Assembly (NCBI GenBank): GCA_033060915.1
Contig: CM065394.1
Location: forward strand, 17,332,501-17,396,500
Reading direction: 5' to 3'
Origin: Euryodendron excelsum
Lineage: Eukaryota > Streptophyta > Magnoliopsida > Ericales > Pentaphylacaceae
DNA length: 64,000 nt
The stretch's first letter is position 1; each line of letters starts with the position of its first letter. The notes below the pieces were generated by a model. The model did not search any database, was not told the DNA's origin, and saw only the letters and a list, made by a program, of their open reading frames with translations. Shown here in pieces: positions 31,430 through 43,020 of this stretch. Made by a program: the position numbers and the translations under genes.

Positions 31430-31605
31430 CATCAACGTATATAACAATGAGATAAAAAAAAACCTAAAAAAATTCTATAATTCTGTATACTAGGAGGGCA
31501 AGCGGACCAAGCCGACTATTTTTCATAACGGACATTCTCAAATCCATTTTGTCTGGTGTGGGACTATAAAGCATGCAACGACTCGGATTCGGGCCGCCGT
31601 AAGAA

Positions 31606-32265
31606 CTACGAAAAATCGGAATCCTCATAATCAAACAAACCTCCAACCGTCACAAACTCAGTGCTATTGTCTTGAATTTCTTCACCAACACCGAACCCGA
31701 ACGAGTCGTAACTCGGCATGTCATCTTCAAATCCCAAGATCTCGGTCAAGCCAACTGCCTCAGGCGCAATGATAGCGAAATCGAATGCTTCGATCTTCGC
31801 TGAATCGTGGGAGGGAGAGATTGTCGGCGGAAGGCCGAGCTCGTCGTCGGAGGCTTCCAGAAGATAGCCGAGGTCCGGCTGAGACTCGCCATATTCCGAC
31901 GAGTCGGAAGAATCCGTCGGTTGTTGCTGCATGAGAGTGTAGCGGATCTCGTCTTCGAAGCTTTTGATGACAGAATCGAGATCCTGAATCTGCGGGTCAC
32001 GGTCGGTTACCGTGTCAGGCTCGTCGAGGATGTCGAGAATGTTATCTCGGATCCGGTTCGCCTCGGGCCAGATCAACGCCGACTCAGCCGGGTCAACTCT
32101 TCCCGACTCGGGCGATTTCGGAACCGAGGAGGTCCTCACCCGCTTGGGATCGGGTGAGCTCAGTTCCGACCGCTCCGAGTGGCCTTGTTTCTCCTGCGAA
32201 GAGTCCAAATCCGGGTCATCTCGGATTCGCTTCTTCCTCCTGTTTTCGTTGTTCAGGTCGCCCAT
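31606..32265 (-). CDS. Acidic, probably nuclear plant protein (single exon)
   Basis: An uninterrupted 219-residue frame that I do not recognise by name. The N-terminus has two basic clusters that look like nuclear localisation signals (RRKKRIR at residues 9-15, PKRVR at 40-44) set in serine-rich text. A predicted amphipathic helix follows at about 66-80 (WPEANRIRDNILDIL), then QDLDSVIKSFEDEI at 94-107 and PDLGYLLEASDDELGLPP at 130-147. The C-terminal third is acidic and rich in D, E, F and Y. It has no signal peptide or membrane segment. The layout suggests a small transcriptional co-regulator or adaptor, which is inference only. The start is the only in-frame methionine before the basic cluster, after a CT-rich leader. 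GC content is clearly above the surroundings, there are no stops or frameshifts, and TATA and polyA candidates are placed correctly, so it is probably a live gene. Confidence 0.82.
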   Translation of the reverse strand: MGDLNNENRRKKRIRDDPDLDSSQEKQGHSERSELSSPDPKRVRTSSVPKSPESGRVDPAESALIWPEANRIRDNILDILDEPDTVTDRDPQIQDLDSVIKSFEDEIRYTLMQQQPTDSSDSSEYGESQPDLGYLLEASDDELGLPPTISPSHDSAKIEAFDFAIIAPEAVGLTEILGFEDDMPSYDSFGFGVGEEIQDNSTEFVTVGGLFDYEDSDFS

Positions 32266-32390
32266 AAAAAGAGAGAGAGAAACGTTCCCAGTCCAAAACG
32301 AGACAAAGGCTAGGTGTCAAAAGCTAGTTCTCCCTAGAGACAGATGGAGAGAGAGGAAATGATGAAAGATAATAAGTAGAAGAATGATGA

Positions 32391-32397
32391 TTTTATA
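32391..32397 (-). promoter_or_regulatory. Candidate TATA box, proximal
   Basis: TATAAAA on the minus strand (context CCCTATAAAATCATC), 126 bp before the start codon at 32265. It would give a leader of roughly 95 bp. Confidence 0.45.
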
Positions 32398-32469
32398 GGG
32401 TGCATCTCCTAGAAAGAGGAAATAAAGTGAAATAAAAAGATTAGGCTGGTTATTGTGGAGTGAACGGTG

Positions 32470-32830
32470 GGTAGGATGAGAGAGAGAGAGAGAGAGAGAG
32501 AGTATTTGTTGGGTGAAAGCAAAGTGAGGGCAAGGTAAGGTGTTGGTTCTTGCGAAAATGGGAGGTGAGCGGGGTTTTATATAGTGGGGACTAAAGAGGA
32601 GGGGAAAGTTGGAAGAAATTTTGCTGAGTAGAAAAAAAAAAAAAAAAGAAGTTAAGGCTTTCGATTAGACTTGAGAGGCAAAAGAGAGATGGGAAGGACC
32701 TATATATTATGGGGAAATGTCTAGAGGAGGCTAGAACTTTCAAGAGAGAGAGAGAGAGAGAGATGGGTATATATGTGCGAGGAGGGAATGAAATTGAAAT
32801 TTGAATTGAAGGGTAGAGAGAGAGAGTTTT
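32470..32830. repeat. (GA)n tracts in the gene's upstream region
   Basis: (GA)n at about 32478-32502 and 32744-32763, with a shorter one near 32815. On the gene's strand they read as CT-rich leader and promoter sequence, common in plant promoters. Confidence 0.8.
32575..32583 (-). promoter_or_regulatory. Candidate TATA box, distal
   Basis: TATATAAAA on the minus strand in a GC-rich context (CACTATATAAAACCCCGC), about 310 bp before the start codon. It is a stronger match than the proximal one; the leader would then include the CT-rich tract. Confidence 0.45.
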
Positions 32831-32879
32831 TATTTTAATAAATGTATGGATGAATAGATAGATGTAGACAGGCGCGTGT

Positions 32880-33350
32880 TGGGCGGGATTCTTAAAAAAT
32901 ATCTAATCCGTATCCCATCACGGATGTCTCGACCACTTTCCGTTTTTCTTTGATTAACATTTTAGAATATTAAGGAACTGGATTAATTTAGTTAGTTAAA
33001 ATTTTGATTGTTTTCAGTACAATTAATAATATAACTATTGTCAAGTGTAATAATTAATCGTAATATATTTATTTTTTATAAATATTTTATTTTTAACGTG
33101 AATAATTTATTTTGAACTAAATTAAAGATGAAATTAATTAAAATATGTACGTACTAGCTAGCCGAACACCTCTTACAACTAAACCAAAAAATAAAACCTA
33201 GAGTACGACTAATTGAATTCAATTAACTATATTAAAGTTCTGGCTTTGGAATCCGTTCGTTCCTTCAACCAAGCATGTGGCTTCTATTTGGTTTTAGTCT
33301 CTTCCTGGGCTTCCCTAGGCTTGCTTTGATTTAAAATTTTTTTATTTTCT
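32880..33350. other. Gene-free AT-rich stretch
   Basis: No coding text, repeat array or structure was recognised. Confidence 0.4.
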
Positions 33351-33356
33351 TAAGTT

Positions 33357-33600
33357 TGTTTGGAGCTTGGGTTAAAAAAATTTATTTCCTTAAGTTTGTT
33401 TGGAATTTGGAGAAAAAAAAAAAAGAGAAAGGGGAGAAAAAATACTATTTACTATTTTTTTTTGTTTAATTTTGCAAAAAAATTTAAAAAAATAGAGAAA
33501 AAAAAGAGAGAGATATTTTAAATTTTTTCTCCTTTTTCTTTTATTTTTTTCTTAATTTTCTCTTTCCTCTCTTTCCTTCCCTCCCTAGCTCCAAAGAGGC
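33357..33600. mobile_element. Purine-rich fold-back MITE
   Basis: The left end TTTGTTTGGAGCTTGGG pairs with the reverse complement of the right end (CTCTTTGGAGCTAGGG). The interior is A-rich/GA-rich on the left and T-rich/TC-rich on the right. TAAGTTTGTTTGGA is repeated at 33353 and 33390. Confidence 0.5.
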
Positions 33601-34495
33601 TGTTAAATCCCCTTTGTCTGCTTTCTCTTGCTTGTTAATGTGCAATATGTTAAATACCTAGAAGAAAAGGACCACAAAACTTTTCATTGTTTGTGTGAGT
33701 TTTAATCATTCACTCTCCATCCAGCATCAAAGGAAAATACTACAAGAAAATATCCATTATTTGAGTGGGTTTCTTATTAGGTTTACCTCAAAAGAAGGGA
33801 ATCAACCGTATTGTGAGATGGATGATGTGGTGTACCAAAATGACTAAATAATATATAAACCAACCTACTTACATAGATTTGATGACAATAGTACCTTATC
33901 TTGAGGGATAGAATCAAAAATTTTGTGAAAGGTCATAGGACGCCAATGTGAAATTTTTAGATTTTGCTGAAAGGTTGAGATAAAAGTACTCTTGAATTTT
34001 GGAAGGTTAAAGTAAAAATTTTTAAATTTTATTGAGAGCTTAAGATAAAAATAAGTCAAGTTATTATTATTTTTCTTTTGAATTTTGTTGAGAGATAAAA
34101 TAAAAAATTCTAAATTTTAGAAGGTGAGAGAAAAAAATTGAAATTTCAATAAGCCAAATATGCCTTTTCGTATTAAAAAAAAATCCAAAATTTATAGAAC
34201 CTAAATAAAATAAATGTAGTTTCGTCCTTGCTTATCTTCACATCTTGTCTACTTTTTTGGTTTCATTGTAAATGGAGTGTATGGATTGTGGTTTTTCTAA
34301 TAACTTATGACTTTTTTAAACTGTCTTTTGTTTTTACTGAAAAAAAGTGACTTACGACAACTAGTTTAAGTTTAAAAAAATCATTTAAATAAGTAGTTTT
34401 TTAAAACTAGCTTAAACTTATGACTTATGACATTTTAAAAAAAAAAAATCCAAACACCCCCAAAGCTTTGACATAAGTTACAGTAATTATTAACC
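33601..34495. other. Gene-free stretch with an AT-rich inverted repeat
   Basis: At 34295-34470 the text TAACTTATGACTT is echoed in AAACTTATGACTTATGAC, ending TCCAAACACCCCC, a possible small MITE. Nothing else was recognised. Confidence 0.4.
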
Positions 34496-34610
34496 CTAGA
34501 GGTTAACTCAACTAATTAGTGAGTTTACTCTCTATTTAGCTGGTCATGGGTTTGACTCCTAAATCTAGAGTCACAGGCTCCAGTGCAATTAGTTGAGAGG
34601 ACGAATTTTC
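34496..34610 (+). mobile_element. tRNA-related SINE remnant
   Basis: An A-box-like TTAACTCAACTAATTAG (34503) and a B-box-like GGTTTGACTCC (34549-34559) lie 47 bp apart, close to the internal RNA polymerase III promoter of tRNA-derived SINEs. It is not a tRNA: no acceptor stem or cloverleaf forms. Confidence 0.45.
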
Positions 34611-35985
34611 ATTGTTTGAGACTTACTATTGTTTGTGTTGAGGGGGCAGCGTTTGCACGGAGTAGGGCGGCGGCCCTCCAAAATTTTTAAAGTTTACTAG
34701 AATCTCTATAAATTTTTATGTATTTTAAAAAGAATATAGGCATTGCCCGCACCAAAAGTTTTGTTGAGGTTCTTATAAAATTAAAAAATTTTACCTTAGT
34801 TTCTCTCATCACAAATTTTGAATCCATCACTGGGCGTATATGACATCAACCAAGAAAATTTTCTTTCAGAATAATTATTACTAATTTATAACTACGCTAG
34901 TAAAAATTTGCCTTACAAATATTCTACCTAAGAGGCAAGGGAGCAAAGACACGCAATTCTTTAAAAGTATTAAATAATTTTTCTAGATTCGCTAAGAAGG
35001 TATTTGGATACTCAACTTATAAGTTATAAAATATAAGTTATTTTTAAAAAAGTTATCTTTAAAAATAATTTTTTTCAAAACATGTTATTAGATATGATCT
35101 GTTTTTTTAAATCGCTCACCCAAACATATTTTTAAAAAATTATAAATATAAGTTATAAACTATTACATAAATTACATTTGAAACACCACTTCAATACCAA
35201 ATACCAACACTGCCTTCAATACGTCTCGTCAGATCACGTGACAAGAAAAGTTCGAGCCACATCTCGGTAGCCGAGTAAAATGAAGCCGCGCGGAAGAATA
35301 CATGAGCAAAGCCGTGGGCGGCGTGTTTGAAAAAAAAAAAAAAAGCAAAAGGCGACTTAGCCGCCTAGCCGGGATATGCTGCCTTACAGATAGCTACATG
35401 CATAAAGCCACGTGTGACATAGCCACAGCACTAGTCGCCACGGAGCCGGACCTTCTTGAGGTAACGACTACACGGCTACCTTGAAATGCAAAACGTTTAG
35501 GAGAACTGAGGCGTTGACAAGTGTTCATTCAGAATTTTTGAAACTAAGGTAATAATGCAAAAGTAATATAACTACCCTAGCCGCCAACTCGAGTTATGCA
35601 TGGTATAAAAATAATATATATTAAATATAAAATTTTTATAAAAAATAAATTATTAATTGTGAAAACTAATAATATGATTATATTAAATTATAATAGTCAA
35701 TATAATCTTAAAATAAAGTATTAAAACTTGATTGTAATAAAATATAAAAAATCGTAGTTGCAATTAAGAAACTAAGTTTTAGCATAAATGTTCTAATTTT
35801 TTTTAACTTAAAATTTTACTAAGAGACTACATTAATCAAGTGTATAAATTACATATTTTAGATAATTTATTTAATTAAGTATCTTTAATAATGCACATAT
35901 AACTAAAAAAAATTAAATTTTTTAGTGAGGGAGATTTGATTTAGCTAGATTACTAGAGTATTAGTAAATATTTTAATAATTATGA
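34611..35985. other. Gene-free AT-rich stretch
   Basis: At 34995-35160 an AT-rich segment (ACTTATAAGTTATAAA near one end, TATAAGTTATAAAC near the other) could be a MITE. A locally GC-richer patch at 35220-35500 holds a 60-codon frame without recognisable features. Confidence 0.4.
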
Positions 35986-35989
35986 ATAG

Positions 35990-36480
35990 AAGGCAAATTT
36001 TTTATATTTCATGGTTAGAACGAGACATGTAATATTATTATTTAATAATTTAAAAAATTCAATCAGCAACCAATGGCTTACTATATAATATAGATAGATT
36101 TATCTTTCTAAAAAAAATTAAAAGGGATTTGAATAGGAAGTTCCACAACTTTCAATTAAACAAAAGACTTTCTAAAATTATAAGGGAAGAACTTACGAAA
36201 ATTTAAAATAAGAATTCTAATGTTTTGAATTTTATGTATAACTTTTTAAAATTACATGAGATTTTAGTAAAGATTTATTAATCATTAAAAAAAGTAAAAA
36301 AAAAAATTTATTTTATGGACAAACCTAAACTATTATGACACATGTAATATTAGTAATTTAAAAAAAATTGAATTGAGCCTTTCAACATTACAAGCCCAAC
36401 AACATATTGCTATGGTATAGATAGATAGCTATAAATGTATGTTATATTTGTCTGAATAACGTAAAAATATGTCAACGCTT
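35990..36480 (-). repeat. Two minus-strand copies of an AT-rich repeat
   Basis: On the minus strand, copies start near 36090 and 36430 with TCTATCTATA, then TAGTAAG or TAGCAATATG. They share TCAATTCAATTTTTTTAAAT and AATATTACATGT. They belong to the same family as 36720-37060 and 38640. Starts of the form A-TC and the AT-rich text could be Helitron-type 5' ends. Confidence 0.5.
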
Positions 36481-36719
36481 ATTACTAAAATGATAAGTGT
36501 TATTTATTGTTACCAAAAATTTAATTTTTAGTTATTTTAAGGGAGTGAGTTTAGTAAATATATTATAGTTTGAATTTTAAAAAAGATTTTAAGAAATTAT
36601 GATAAAATTATATTTTTTAACCAATCAAACTGTAACAATGTTATTCTAATATTATCAAAATTTTAATTTTTAAAAATTTTAAGGGAGTTACTTTTGGAAA
36701 TATATAATAAGAATTAAAC

Positions 36720-37060
36720 CTCCATCTAAATACTATATTTAATTCTAGTGATGAGAGTGTTTAAGTTAATCAGTCAAATTGGAACATGTAATATTTTAAT
36801 ATGACAAAAATAAAAAATTTATAAAAATTAGATTGAGAATTTGATGCTCAAAGACCTCCTAACCTATTGCTATAATTTATACTATATATTATAGCAATAG
36901 GTTACGAAGTCTTTGCTCTTCAAATTTTCAATTCAATTTTAACAAATTTTTAAGTTTTTTAAATATTACAATAACACATGTTACACTTTAATTGGTTTAC
37001 ATATTGAACTCTATATAATAAAAATTTTCTATCTATATTATATGGAAGTAGATTCAAATA
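36720..37060. repeat. Head-to-head pair of the AT-rich repeat
   Basis: The arm AAAGACCTCCTAACCTATTG with GCTATAAT (36850-36876) is inverted at 36888-36914 with 2 mismatches in 27 bp. Weaker similarity continues outward on both sides for at least 60 bp. The two copies are separated by only 11 bp. Confidence 0.8.
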
Positions 37061-38639
37061 AAAAAATAGAAAGAAAATAGCTAAAGGAAACAAATTGGAG
37101 CAAGATTCAAAAAAATACAAAAAAAAAATAACTGAAGAAAACAAAATCGGACAAGGAAAAATATAAAGAAACAAAGGAAAATGAGGCAAACTTGGTGGCC
37201 AACCCTCGCTCCCATTTTTAAATAGAAAGGCACCCTAAAACACATGACGAGGAAAGCGTAGAATCTCTCTCTTTTTTAATAAATACCAACATACTTGCAC
37301 CATAATGATATTCTGTAGAGCCTTTCTCTTTCTCTAGTTAACAATAACACAATGTCTCTCTCTCTCTCTCTCTCTCTATCTCTCGTTGAAAAACATGTAA
37401 ATAATAATTATGTACTTTCACTTTCTCTCACTATAGTTACTTTTTTCTAAAAGTGATATCATCATTTTTACTATGTGTTAGACTCCCCATGTATATATGT
37501 TTTTGAAAAGACCCGGGGTTTTTAGTAAAAATTAATAATTCACACAACAAAATAAAATACAAAGAAACACCAAGTTTTTAAAATCATCATGGGCCTACTT
37601 TTTTAATGACCTATGATTACTTCTCTAAAAGCACACTATTTGTTGTTTTTTCAATACTACCGGAGGATCTAAATATTTAAACTGTAATGTAGATTCAAGA
37701 TAGAATCTCTATTAAGTTTTAATTGTTATTTACAATGGTTGTCTCAATATTTTATTTTTTTAATAGTAATACAATTGTATGAGGCCTTTCAAGGTGGGTG
37801 GGTTTTATACATATAAAATTCCGTAAAGACAATCTCTTCTCAATGTATTCTCTTCTAGAAATATTTTGATAGACTTGAGATAATCTCATAACTGTATCTC
37901 TTTAGATTGTGTTTTTAATTCTTTTAATATTAAATAATTTGATATTCTGAAAAGTTTTAATTGAAGTTAACTGATCTCTACTTTATCCCCAGGTCATGTT
38001 CATTTATATTCAACAAAATCCAAAATATTATCTTCAATTATCTGATTGTCTTTTTAATTCTTAAAGTTAATCTCAGTGGTTCATTTATTTATTTCTATTT
38101 CCCATGCACAAGTACATGTACAGCAGCATAATGTTGTTTTACTGTTAAATCAAAACAGTCAATTTATAGTACCATAATCTAAAACAAAATATATAATTAT
38201 ATAATTAAAATAAAATTTTAAGTCAAGCTAATGTATTGTTTGGATGTGTGTGCAGTGATTTTAATTTGAACTTTTCAGTGGTTTAGAGGGTTTTTATAAG
38301 GTTAGGTTGTTATCTCTCAATTTCTTCGTATATGAGCTAAACCATGCAAATTGTTAGGTTAGACTAATAAGATTATTATTTTATCATTAGTTCTTGTTAT
38401 TAGGAGTCTTGAAATTTATAATTGAACTTAATTGCTTCTTTTATAATGCTGTTAGGTTTTTTCTACAAAATTATTGAATAGATGTGCTTTTGTTGTTTTC
38501 AAATTATTGCATATATTAAAATGGAGTATGATTGATGTATTTATATTGGCTTTAATTGGTTAATTATTGCACCTTATTCCGTTTTTACTCTTTTTTTTTT
38601 TTGGAATAGTATCATCATTGAGATATCATAATAGGATAT
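37061..38639. other. Gene-free AT-rich stretch with (CT)n
   Basis: (CT)n at 37353-37384. No coding text was recognised on either strand. Confidence 0.45.
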
Positions 38640-38900
38640 ATATTATAGCAATATGTTATGAGGTCTTTGAAACTGAAAGTTCTAATCTAACTTTTTTTAA
38701 AATATTTTTTAATTAATAAAACACAAAAATACACATGTTTTGACTCTATTGGTTGTTTCAAACTTATTATTTTTATTTTAAATTTTATTCTATTTTGTCA
38801 CTTACTCTATATGATAAGCTTTTCAAATTACTTAAGTATGCTCCTTACATATAATCTTTAATAAAAAATAAAAACAATTTCAAATTTTTCTGAGAAGAAG
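38640..38900 (+). repeat. Another copy of the AT-rich repeat
   Basis: ATATTATAGCAATATGTTATG followed by AGGTCTTTG matches the heads at 36866 (minus) and 36888 (plus), then decays into AT-rich text. Confidence 0.6.
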
Positions 38901-40929
38901 TACATATATATCAAAATTATTAAAAATTGTTATTATCCATCAATCACACCTCTTCAAAAATGATTAAAAAATAATAACAAAAATAAATCAAAATTCTGGA
39001 AAAACCTAATGAAGTTTACATCATTATATTTATTTATTTGTCAATAGATGAATAATTGATACATATTTTTAAGTTTTAAATATGAAATTGAATTAGTAGT
39101 GACTAAATTCTTTAGCTTTAGTAGCCAGGTTGCATCCAATGTAAATTTTCTAATTGTGATAATGTTAGTAGAAAAATATTTTTTAACTTTTTATTTTTTT
39201 AATAAAATTTATATTATTTTATTTTCATTACTAATAATTCAAATATAAATATTTCTGATAAACTTGATAGTGTTTAGTGCAACCATTGTTATAACAAATT
39301 TTTATGACATATATGCATATGTTTGGCCTAGGGAGATGTTTAACCCTATTTGTTCAATCAAACTTGCAAGTATTTTTAATCTTATAATTTGTAGTTTGAG
39401 TTAAGTGTAATCTAAGCATACATAACAGTCGTGAAAATAATGTGCTAGCCAAGTAAATCAATAAAAATTAAATTAAAAATCATATTCCAAAATTTAATAA
39501 TAAATTACATCTCACTTAAATTTCAAATCTTTTTCTCTAAATTTGTTGTTTTAAATGATAATATTTAATGTGTAATTCATTTACAATAAGTAAACTCATG
39601 CACTTGTCGATGTTATAAATTAAAATAGTTTCTTAGCAAAATCTTAAGCATATATATTTTATGCCACATGTTTAAAGATTTTTATTACACTTAATTGATA
39701 TAATTTAGTTCAAAATATTTATATATTATGTTTAATATAGTTCACATTAATAATGTAATGTTTAAGAATAAAAAATAATTATTTAAATTTATTCTCTACT
39801 TTCATACATATTATGAGTTCACGCCTAGTATATTGTGTAGATGATTTGTATATTGTACATCTTTGTGATTAGCTTATCCGATAACTATCCAGTGGTACAA
39901 CTATATTAATTACTGTAACTGAAATTTAAAATTTATAGTAAGAATCCATCAAACATATAAAAGAAGAAAAAGTCGTAATAGAAAGCAATATTTAAAACAA
40001 TCGCGCTACATTTCAACTAGATTTTCTTTCTTAGCTTATTAATCGTTTTTTAATTTTTTAAATCTCAGATTAATTGTTTATCATTTTCAAAAAATAACTT
40101 GTCCCTTTTTTTATTTTAAAAATCTTTTAATGAGGTTACACGCACATGTACACATACACATTTTGTCTTGTTGTACATACTCATTTTTTTTAGGCTAGAT
40201 AAAGTAGTGGTGGAGACGACCCAAGTAACATTCTTACTTTCTGTTAATTATAGAAGTCCATATCCGGTTGGAGTCTCTTGGAAGTAAGTTTAAGTCGGGA
40301 AACTCCTATTCTATTCTCATATTGTCATGGTAATTCCTCCTCTTCTATTCACCCCATCCCGCCTAGTCTCGCCTTGCTCTATTCCGCCCCACTTAACTCC
40401 TACTGACACATGCGCTCGCCTTTTTCACGTTAGTGATTTTTTAAAACACATTATAAACAAAACAAATGATAAAATCACAAAATAAGAAAAACAATCACAA
40501 TAATCGTATTTTAATAAAATATATTCATATAAAAAATAAACATATATGTATAAACAGGACATGTTCGGGTTAGGGTGAATTATTCCACTTTGTCCTCAAA
40601 CCAAACTCGCCTCTCCCCACTCTGTCATTGCCTTTATTAGTATCACCCCATACTCATTCTAAGCGGGCAGGGTTGAGATTCTAAATGTTATGTTATTTTG
40701 TCATTCTTAACCATAGCTTACCATCCCATCAAAGGTGCAAAATGACTGCATCTCCCCACACAACATTTGGTTCAAAATAATTATTACTGCAAGTGGGTTT
40801 GAGCTCATGATTGAGTGTGAAGGGTAAGAGAAAAGGAATGTCACCCGAAATCCCTAATTGAAGTTATTTAAGCTATCACCTTGGTTGTATATATACATAT
40901 AAAATGCATGATATGTTTATGTATATTGA
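38901..40929. other. Gene-free AT-rich stretch
   Basis: Near 40300-40700 there is GC-richer text with repeated CCCC and CGCC words (for example CATCCCGCCTAGTCTCGCC), of the kind seen in decayed plant repeats. No gene was recognised. Confidence 0.4.
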
Positions 40930-41300
40930 AAATTTGAGTCATATTTGAACTAGGTCTGTAAAAGGATCTAAGCTATTCAAATTCTACTCATGCTCAGCGC
41001 GTTAAAAATTTGTTTAAGATTAGATCGTTATATAAATAAATTAAACTTAAATATATTTTAAATCTCATTAATTTTTTAGTTTGGCTCGAACTTAACTGTA
41101 TAATCTTATATGAATTGCAAAAATTAAACTACTGAAACTCGACTTAATAAAAATTTGTTTGATATTAATTTAAAAATTGATGAATGAAACTCAGATACAT
41201 TTTGATATTCGTTAAGATTTTGAAACTAAATTCAAATAATTTATTACTTGACCTCATTTAGTTCGTTTATAATCTCACTCGAAAACACGAGAACGATTTT
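40930..41300. repeat. Dispersed repeat, first copy
   Basis: Text with AAAAATTTGTTTAAGATTAG, AACATATTTTAAA-like words and CTCACTCGAAAACACGAG is diverged but collinear with 42670-43020. It is a common kind of plant dispersed repeat of unclear class. Confidence 0.4.
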
Positions 41301-42669
41301 ACAAAACTGCCGCACCTTTATCCGAGGCTGGTTTGATCATCTCACGGGATGTGATGAAACGAACGTGGCAGAGTCACGGGGTTCCCGTGCCTGTGATGAT
41401 ATTTATGACGACTTATCAGTTTGATATCACATTCCTCAGTGTCGTCGTTTTCACCATTGTGCCGCTGATGTTGTATCAATAACCGCTTTTTGGTTTTCTC
41501 GTTGATAGTTAAATTACGTCGATACCCTTTGGAGTTGGCAAAATTACACTAAGCAGTGATCTTGGTATCTGTTTAGGATAGGGGTGAGCTAAACCAAAAG
41601 CCAAACTACCATCTTATGAAATCGAATCGGACAAATCAAGTTGGTTAGGTGTTAATTCGCTTATTCACAGGTACACATCCCACTACAGATTCCGAATTGA
41701 CGAATTTAAAGTAAAAGATGATCAAATTTGTAAATTCGTGTAGTCAAACTTGTGAATTCAAAACAAATAGTGTTGTTAACGGTGCTAATAGGTGTCTTTT
41801 CTGTTGCATCAACTTGTTCTCTACTTTATTGATCGGTTCTCCCTCTGTTGTTTTTTTTTGAACACATTAAGAGGATTCAATTCCTAACCAACCACAAAAA
41901 AAAAAAAAAAAAAAAAAACAAGTGAGTGAAACTCATGTAATCAATTATGCGCCACTCTGTAGCCCTTCTTCTCATTTGTCAGGTCTCTGTCACAAACAAA
42001 CATAAATTGGTTGCTTTCTACCCTCTTTTTGCTGTCGCAGAGTGACAATTTTAATTAGTCTGACCCCACGAGTGTTTTGCACTTGCTTTGTTCAACATCG
42101 TTCGAAGTTTGTTTTTAAATATTACACAAATATTTTCTCAAATATTAAAAGTAAAGTACAATACAAATGTTACACACAAATATATATACACACATAAATG
42201 CTCTGAAAACACTCTCAATCTGATGTTATTTGAAATTGACGCACTCGTGCTCTTAAGTCCCGCAAGCGCTCGGACTCGACATCCTACTTAGCTTCAGATT
42301 CAGCCGGTTTGAACCGGATTGGTTGCATGCATTATATAAATCTTGATTTTTATTTCAAAATTTAATAAATAGCCTCCATCTTACATCCTCAATTTTTTCA
42401 AAAAATTCTACAAAAATAACATACGAAAGAATCATAACAATTAAGTACAATAACTAATTGTTTGAAGATGTATATAAAATATATACATTTTTGTGACATA
42501 TAAATAGATTGGGTCAAAAATTTGAGGTTGGCTCGGTTCTCGGATTGGTATAGTTCTCGAAAATGCTAACCTTAAGTCCCAAACTCTTGACAAGCATTGA
42601 TTAGATTCTCTGAATTTTTTTATTTCGTTTGTGCACCACTAGTTTAGGAGGATGCTGTTTGCATAGAGA
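41301..42669. other. Gene-free stretch
   Basis: A poly-A run of 22 lies near 41897-41918. A GC-richer patch at 41310-41500 shows no domain. No RNA gene was recognised. Confidence 0.4.
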
Positions 42670-43020
42670 ATTATAAAATGAACAAAGTTATTTGAGATCG
42701 ACTTGTGTTCGATTCATTAAAAATTTGTCCAAGATTGATTCATTAAGAAAATAATCCAACTTTTGAACATATTTTAAAACTAATTAATTTTTTTGAACTG
42801 CGCTCGATAAGTTTGCATGCATAAAAAAATAATAATAATAATAATAAAATAAAATCAAGCTACTTGAGCTCAACTCACGATTAGCTTGATAAAACTCGTT
42901 TGAGATTGACTCAAAACTTAAAAAAGTTAAACTTGAATACATTCTGAAGTTTGTTAAAGTTTTTAACTCACAATTGAACAACTCACTATTTAACTTGATT
43001 CGGCCCATTTACACTCTTTT
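42670..43020. repeat. Dispersed repeat, second copy
   Basis: Shares AAAAATTTGTCCAAGATTG, AACATATTTTAAAACTAATT and the closing CGGCCCATTTACAC with the text at 40930-41300. It includes an (AAT)n tract at 42827-42845. Confidence 0.4.

Noticed and set aside
34496..34610. tRNA gene
   Set aside because: A- and B-box-like motifs are present, but no cloverleaf or acceptor stem forms; a SINE remnant is the better reading.
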